From JBELMB01 sp042088665 (GTDB taxonomy: Bacteria > Pseudomonadota > Alphaproteobacteria > Rhodobacterales > Rhodobacteraceae): DNA of 8,562 nucleotides. Each line of letters starts with the position of its first letter. Position 1 is the first letter of the stretch. The notes under the pieces were generated by a model. It was not told the DNA's origin. It did no database searches and saw nothing but the letters and a program-made list of their open reading frames with translations. A program made the position numbers and the translations under genes. Location: assembly GCA_042088665.1 (NCBI GenBank), contig JBELMB010000215.1, forward strand, positions 1 to 8,562. The letters run 5' to 3'. Shown here piece by piece: positions 4,968-8,562 of the stretch.

Positions 4968-5093
4968 CCCGTCGATATGCCGGGTGCCACGCTCGCGATC
5001 GCTCCGACGATCGCTGCCCGCAAGGTCCGGTCCCCCCTAGCCGCTTCCAAAACCCATCCGGCACCGCGTGCCCAGACACGAAAGGCCCCTCCC

Positions 5094-5510
5094 ATGTTTC
5101 GCATTCTCACCGCGCTTTGTGCCGCGACCTGCATCGGCACTGCTGCTCTGGCCGAAGATCTCGCCCAGGCCGTCATCGGCTATGTCGAGTTTGAACCCTA
5201 CGATTCCGGCATCATCCTGCCCGAGCAACTGACGGCAGACATCTGGGACCAGATCACCCTTGTCGACACGCGCTCTGCCGAACAGTTCGCCGAAGGCACC
5301 ATCCCCGGCGCCATGCACATCGAGTGGCGCGAAGTTGCCGGGCGGCTGGATGAATTGCCGCAGACGGGCAAGGTCGTGCTCTTTTGCAATACCGGCACGC
5401 TTTCGGCGCAGGCGGTCTTTGCAGCGCGGCTGTTGGGGCGGGACAACGTCGTTGTTCTGCAAACGGGCCTGTCGGGTTGGCGCGAAAACGGCGCGTATCA
5501 GCCCGGATGA
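5094..5510 (+). CDS. Exported single-domain rhodanese-like sulfurtransferase
   Basis: A 138-residue protein: signal peptide (1-20, ending ALA before ED), then one rhodanese domain. Landmarks are LVDTRSAEQF (56-65), EGTIPGAMHI (67-76), the active-site loop with Cys98 in FCNTGTLS (97-104) and the C-terminal TGLSGW (124-129). The catalytic cysteine is present, so transfer or binding of sulfane sulfur as a persulfide is expected, most likely in the periplasm. The ATG at 5094 is chosen because it opens a clean signal peptide and has an AAAGG-like site 8-9 nt before it; the same frame stays open back to 4704, but that part reads through the 96-bp repeats and the MBL-fold gene in another frame. It lies 295 nt after the MBL-fold gene and before the methyltransferase gene, suggesting a common envelope sulfur role. 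Confidence 0.88.
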   Translation: MFRILTALCAATCIGTAALAEDLAQAVIGYVEFEPYDSGIILPEQLTADIWDQITLVDTRSAEQFAEGTIPGAMHIEWREVAGRLDELPQTGKVVLFCNTGTLSAQAVFAARLLGRDNVVVLQTGLSGWRENGAYQPG

Positions 5511-5517
5511 TTTCGGG

Positions 5518-5587
5518 GCAATTGCAGGCTTTTTGTGCAAAAACACCTCTCGACCCTGTGCCTTTGCTCCGGTCGGGATATATCCCG
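5518..5587. other. Palindromes between rhodanese and methyltransferase genes
   Basis: Three short palindromes lie here: GCAATTGC (5518-5525), TTTTT-GTGC-AAAAA (5530-5543) and the perfect 14-bp CGGGATATATCCCG (5574-5587). The last is 9 nt before the methyltransferase ribosome site and could be an operator or an RNA hairpin. The middle one is an A/T-only stem and recalls the TTTTGC/GCAAAA arm of the 96-bp repeat. No function is assigned. Confidence 0.45.
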
Positions 5588-5608
5588 CGTTGAACAAGGA
5601 CTGTGGTG

Positions 5609-6067
5609 ATGCGCGACCCTCTGAAATGGATTGATATCCCCCCGGTCTGGTTGCTGGGGGCTTTGGCGCTTGCGTGGTGGCAGAAAACGGCACTGCCGAT
5701 GGGCAGTTTCGGACCTGTCTGGGCCGATCTTCTGGGCGGCATTCTGGTGGGCGGCGGCGTGCTCCTGATGGCGCTCGCGGTGTTCGAAATGCGACGACAT
5801 CGCACCACGGTCATTCCGCATCTCGAGGCCGCCAGCCTGGTCACGTCCGGTATTTTCAGCCGCAGCCGCAACCCGATCTACCTTGGTGATTCGTTGGCGC
5901 TGCTGGGCATGATCCTGTATTGGGATGCAGTGTTGGCGCTACCGCTTGTGCCGGTTTTCATCTGGATCATCGAAAAGCGCTTTATCTTGCCGGAAGAGGA
6001 CAGGCTGGACCGCAAGTTCCTTGCAGAATTTGCGCGTTACAAGCAACAAACGAGGCGATGGGTCTGA
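5609..6067 (+). CDS. Membrane methyltransferase, isoprenylcysteine carboxyl methyltransferase (ICMT)/PEMT-like
   Basis: A 152-residue integral membrane protein with hydrophobic segments at about 13-25, 40-60, 92-106 and 107-122. The central SGIFSRSRNPIYLGD (80-94) with the RNPxYxG core, and the C-terminal EEDRL plus F...RYKQQTRRWV (141-152), match the SAM-binding end of the ICMT/PEMT superfamily. Bacterial members of this size methylate small or lipid substrates that are largely unknown; no prenylated protein is implied. ATG 5609 is preferred over in-frame GTG codons at 5603 and 5606 because AAGGA (5596-5600) is 8 nt before it and only 2-5 nt from the others. It lies 98 nt after the rhodanese gene and 129 nt before pntA. 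Substrate unassigned. Confidence 0.88.
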   Translation: MRDPLKWIDIPPVWLLGALALAWWQKTALPMGSFGPVWADLLGGILVGGGVLLMALAVFEMRRHRTTVIPHLEAASLVTSGIFSRSRNPIYLGDSLALLGMILYWDAVLALPLVPVFIWIIEKRFILPEEDRLDRKFLAEFARYKQQTRRWV

Positions 6068-6083
6068 CACTTCCGCGACAAGT

Positions 6084-6161
6084 GGTCTGAATTCCGGACG
6101 CTGCGCTTGTCGAGAATAGGTCAGACCTGTAGACCCATCGCGAAATTGAGCCCGCCGGGCT
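6084..6161 (+). promoter_or_regulatory. Candidate promoter and dyads upstream of pntA
   Basis: TTGTCG (6107-6112), a 17-nt spacer and TAGACC (6130-6135) could be the pnt promoter. The spacer contains the palindrome AGGTC-A-GACCT (6118-6128), and its TCAGACC half is also the inverse of GGTCTGA at 6084-6090 (and 6061-6067). A small AGCCC/GGGCT hairpin with a 3-nt loop and a short TTT (6149-6163) follows and might be a weak terminator for the methyltransferase gene or a leader structure. All judged by eye. Confidence 0.3.
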
Positions 6162-6196
6162 TTGATTGGAACTACGGAAAGAAGGGGACGTGAGAC

Positions 6197-7768
6197 GTGA
6201 AAATCGGGACACCCAAGGAGGTCGAGGCTGGCGAAGCCCGCGTGGCGATGACGCCGGACTCGGCGCGCCAACTGCAAAAGCTGGGCTATGAATGCTTCGT
6301 CGAGAGCGGTGCAGGGGCCCAGGCGGGCTTCTCCGACGCCACTTACGTCGAGGCCGGTGTCGAGGTCGTGGACCACGCGCATGCGCTCTGGAGCGGCGTC
6401 GACATCATCGCAAAGGTCCGCATCCCCACGCACGAAGAGCTGGATCACCTGACCGCGGACAAGACGCTGATCACCTTCTTCAACCCGGGTGGCAACGCCG
6501 AAGGGCTGGAGATCGCCAAATCCAAGGGCGCCAATGTGATCGCCATGGAAATGGTGCCGCGCATCAGCCGCGCGCAAAAGATGGACGCGCTGTCGTCGAT
6601 GGCCAATATCGCGGGTTACCGCGCGGTGATCGAGGCGGGCAACAACTTTGGCCGCTTCTTCACCGGGCAGATCACGGCAGCGGGCAAGGTGCCCCCGGCC
6701 AAGGTTCTGGTCGTGGGCGCGGGCGTGGCCGGACTGGCTGCCATCGGGACATCGACCTCGCTGGGCGCGATCACTTACGCCTTTGACGTCCGGCCCGAAG
6801 TGGCGGAACAGGTGGAATCGATGGGCGCCGAGTTCGTCTTCCTCGACTTCGAGGAAGAGCAGCAGGACGGCGCCGCCACCGGTGGCTACGCCGCCGTGTC
6901 GAGCCCGGAGTTCCGCGAAGCGCAGCTGGCAAAGTTCCGCGAGATCGCGCCGGAGATCGACATCGTGATCACCACGGCCCTGATCCCCAACCGCCCTGCG
7001 CCCAAGCTGTGGCTGGCGGATATGATCGCGGCGATGAAGCCCGGTTCGGTCATCGTTGACCTTGCTGCGGAAAAGGGCGGCAACGCCGAAGGCACCGTGA
7101 TGGACGAGAAGATCGTCACCGACAATGGTGTCACGATCATCGGCTACACCGACTTCCCGTCGCGCATGGCGGCGCAGGCCTCGACGCTTTATGCCACCAA
7201 CATCCGCCACATGCTGACCGATCTGACGCCGGAGAAAGACGGCGTGATCAATCACAACATGGAAGACGACGTGATCCGTGGCGCCACCGTGACGCACCAG
7301 GGGGAAATCACTTTCCCGCCGCCGCCGCCCAAGGTGCAGGCCATCGCCGCCAAGCCAAAGGAAAAGGCCAAGGAGCTGACGCCCGAGGAAAAACGCGCCA
7401 AGGAAGTCGCAGAGTTCAAGGCCCAGACCAAGAGCCAGGTGACCATGCTGGGCGCGGGCGCGGTGCTGATCCTTGCGGTGGGTCTGGTGGCCCCGGCGAG
7501 CTTCATGCAGCACTTCATCGTGTTCGTCCTGTCGGTCTTCATCGGATTCCAGGTGATCTGGAACGTCAGCCATTCGCTGCACACGCCGCTGATGGCGGTG
7601 ACCAATGCGATCTCGTCGATCATCATCCTTGGTGCCGTGATGCAGATCGGGTCGACCAGTGCATTGGTGATGATCCTCGCGGCGCTTTCGGTCTTCATGG
7701 CCGGGATCAACATCTTCGGTGGCTTCCTCGTCACCCGGCGCATGCTCGCCATGTTCCAGAAATCGTAA
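6197..7768 (+). CDS. pntA: Proton-translocating NAD(P) transhydrogenase subunit alpha
   Basis: PntA binds NAD(H) and with PntB couples hydride transfer from NADH to NADP+ to proton inflow across the inner membrane, supplying NADPH. The 523-residue protein has the E. coli-like fused layout: a cytoplasmic NAD(H) domain resembling alanine dehydrogenase (1-380), with RAQKMDALSSMANIAGYRAV (125-144), the Rossmann loop GAGVAG (174-179) and DLAAEKGGN (288-296), then a linker with PPPPP (374-378) and a Lys/Glu-rich stretch (380-412), then about four membrane helices (417-510). Rhodospirillum rubrum splits these parts into PntAA and PntAB; here they are one chain. The GTG start at 6197 is supported by AAGGGGA (6182-6188) 8 nt upstream and the conserved MKIGTPKE beginning. 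pntB follows after 15 nt, so the two are co-transcribed. Confidence 0.97.
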   Translation: MKIGTPKEVEAGEARVAMTPDSARQLQKLGYECFVESGAGAQAGFSDATYVEAGVEVVDHAHALWSGVDIIAKVRIPTHEELDHLTADKTLITFFNPGGNAEGLEIAKSKGANVIAMEMVPRISRAQKMDALSSMANIAGYRAVIEAGNNFGRFFTGQITAAGKVPPAKVLVVGAGVAGLAAIGTSTSLGAITYAFDVRPEVAEQVESMGAEFVFLDFEEEQQDGAATGGYAAVSSPEFREAQLAKFREIAPEIDIVITTALIPNRPAPKLWLADMIAAMKPGSVIVDLAAEKGGNAEGTVMDEKIVTDNGVTIIGYTDFPSRMAAQASTLYATNIRHMLTDLTPEKDGVINHNMEDDVIRGATVTHQGEITFPPPPPKVQAIAAKPKEKAKELTPEEKRAKEVAEFKAQTKSQVTMLGAGAVLILAVGLVAPASFMQHFIVFVLSVFIGFQVIWNVSHSLHTPLMAVTNAISSIIILGAVMQIGSTSALVMILAALSVFMAGINIFGGFLVTRRMLAMFQKS

Positions 7769-7783
7769 GGAGGGGTCAGGACT

Positions 7784-8562
7784 ATGGAATTCGGATTTAC
7801 GACAGCGGCCTACGTGGTCGCAGCGGTCCTCTTTATCCTCTCTCTGGGGGGGCTCTCGGGACAGGAAAGCGCGAAACGCGCGGTCTGGTACGGCATCGTC
7901 GGCATGGCGCTGGCGGTGGCGGCGACCTTGATCGGCCCGGGCTCTGGTCTGGCGATCGTGTCGCTGATCCTGATCGCCATCGGCGGCGTGATCGGCATGC
8001 AACTGGCCAACCGCGTGCAGATGACACAGATGCCCGAACTGGTGGCAGCCATGCACAGCCTTGTGGGGCTTGCGGCGGTCTTTGTGGGCTTCAACGCGGA
8101 TTTCACCATCAATCTGGTGGATGCGGCGAAGGCGGCAAGCGAGTCGGTTGACGGCACCTTTGCACAGCTGGTGGCCAAGAAAAGCAATGTCGAGATCAAC
8201 ATCCTGAAGGTCGAGCTGGCGCTGGGCATCTGGATCGGCGCGGTGACCTTCACCGGCTCCGTGATTGCCTATGGCAAGCTGGCGGGCAAGGTGAACTCCA
8301 AGGCGATCAAGCTGCCGGGGGGCCACATGCTGAACCTCGCGGCGGCGCTTGGGTCGCTGCTGATGCTCGTGCTCTACATGGGCGATGCGGGCAGCTGGAC
8401 GTTGTTCGTGATGGCGGCGCTGGCCTTGTTCATCGGCTATCACCTGATCATGGGCATCGGCGGCGCGGACATGCCGGTCGTTGTCTCGATGCTGAACAGC
8501 TATTCCGGCTGGGCGGCGGCGGCGATCGGTTTCTCGCTGTCCAATGACCTGCTGATCGTTGT
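7784..8562 (+). CDS. pntB: NAD(P) transhydrogenase subunit beta, N-terminal 259 residues (cut by window edge)
   Basis: The frame from ATG 7784 stays open to the window end. It begins MEFGFTTAAYVVAAVLFILS and encodes the membrane domain of PntB, roughly eight hydrophobic segments; the NADP(H)-binding domain lies outside. Conserved features include QMPELVAAMHSLVGLAA with His91, matching the proton-channel histidine known from E. coli PntB, and GGADMPVVVSMLNSYSGWAAA (about 227-246) before the last helices. A strong AGGAGG-type ribosome site (7768-7773) lies 10 nt before the start, directly at the pntA stop codon. Its product forms the proton path and, with PntA, the complete transhydrogenase. 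Confidence 0.96.
   Translation, partial: MEFGFTTAAYVVAAVLFILSLGGLSGQESAKRAVWYGIVGMALAVAATLIGPGSGLAIVSLILIAIGGVIGMQLANRVQMTQMPELVAAMHSLVGLAAVFVGFNADFTINLVDAAKAASESVDGTFAQLVAKKSNVEINILKVELALGIWIGAVTFTGSVIAYGKLAGKVNSKAIKLPGGHMLNLAAALGSLLMLVLYMGDAGSWTLFVMAALALFIGYHLIMGIGGADMPVVVSMLNSYSGWAAAAIGFSLSNDLLIV

Larger units (their letters stand above)
4800..5018. repeat. 96-bp tandem repeat, two full units plus a 24-bp partial third
   Basis: Units start at 4803, 4899 and 4995, an exact 96-bp period. The two full units differ at only about three positions, all in the last third; the third stops after the first 24 bases. Each unit holds a GATC-containing hairpin (GCGATCG, loop CTCCGA, CGATCGC) and a 44-nt multi-arm palindrome. 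The repeat starts 1-4 bases after the MBL-fold stop codon and fills most of the gap before the rhodanese gene. As 96 is a multiple of three, frames pass through it open on both strands, encoding 32-residue repeats that are unlikely to be real protein. Confidence 0.92.

Noticed and set aside
4800..5018. Possible CRISPR array (three 24-bp repeats at regular spacing)
   Set aside because: The intervals between the short repeats are almost identical to each other, so this is a tandem duplication; spacers would be unique.
4704..5093. Upstream extension of the rhodanese frame through the 96-bp repeats
   Set aside because: It starts inside the MBL-fold gene in another frame and would bury the clear signal peptide that begins at 5094; the repeat stays open only because 96 is divisible by three.
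4272..5176. Minus-strand frames with repeated 32-residue blocks across the tandem repeat
   Set aside because: They are open by virtue of the repeat length, overlap the MBL-fold gene, and show no family resemblance or ribosome site.
5603..5608. GTG starts for the methyltransferase gene
   Set aside because: They lie only 2 and 5 nt from the AAGGA ribosome site, while the ATG at 5609 has the normal 8-nt spacing.
5939..8443. Very long open frame (834 codons) on the minus strand opposite pntA and pntB
   Set aside because: Its product is rich in His, Arg, Asp and Gln as expected for a shadow of a GC-rich gene, and it lies opposite two unmistakable transhydrogenase genes.

Overview
The window (about 8.6 kb, GC-rich) looks like a chromosomal piece of an alphaproteobacterium, most likely of the Rhodobacteraceae/Roseobacter group. 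The pointers are an E. coli-like fused PntA with PntB, a kynureninase beside short-chain dehydrogenases, GC-rich intergenic palindromes, and a periplasmic MBL-fold/rhodanese pair behind a SqrR/BigR-like operator motif. No mobile element, rRNA, tRNA or CRISPR array was recognised.

Left half, all on the minus strand (read right to left): an SDR oxidoreductase (2936-3691), kynureninase KynU (1600-2805), a second SDR (403-1146), and at the left edge the first 25 codons of radA (1-76, start at 76). KynU cleaves L-kynurenine to anthranilate and alanine. The SDR upstream of it could act in breakdown of the product, but its substrate is unproven. The gaps between these genes hold unusual short repeats: a 13-bp tandem array running off the kynU stop codon, an 11-bp tandem array running off the SDR stop codon, and two almost identical GC-rich palindromes between the 2936-3691 SDR and kynU. 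A 24-codon reading frame with a good Shine-Dalgarno overlaps the start of the 403-1146 SDR by ATGA.

Right half, all on the plus strand: from a divergent promoter region (3692-3850) run an exported MBL-fold protein with a strongly altered metal-site motif (3851-4798), an exported single-domain rhodanese (5094-5510) and a small membrane methyltransferase of the ICMT/PEMT type (5609-6067). The first gene is preceded by a dyad containing ATTC-N8-GAAT, the pattern described for the sulfide/persulfide-sensing repressors SqrR/BigR, so these genes may form a reactive-sulfur-responsive envelope group. The MBL and rhodanese genes are separated by a striking 96-bp tandem repeat in which each unit can fold into two hairpins.

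The window ends in pntA (6197-7768) and the first 259 codons of pntB (7784 onward), encoding the proton-translocating NAD(P) transhydrogenase of the inner membrane, which makes NADPH at the expense of the proton gradient.

Best candidates for a second look: the SqrR-like operator in front of the divergent-motif MBL protein plus rhodanese, the double-hairpin 96-bp repeat, and the matched 3'-end tandem arrays after kynU and the SDR gene.
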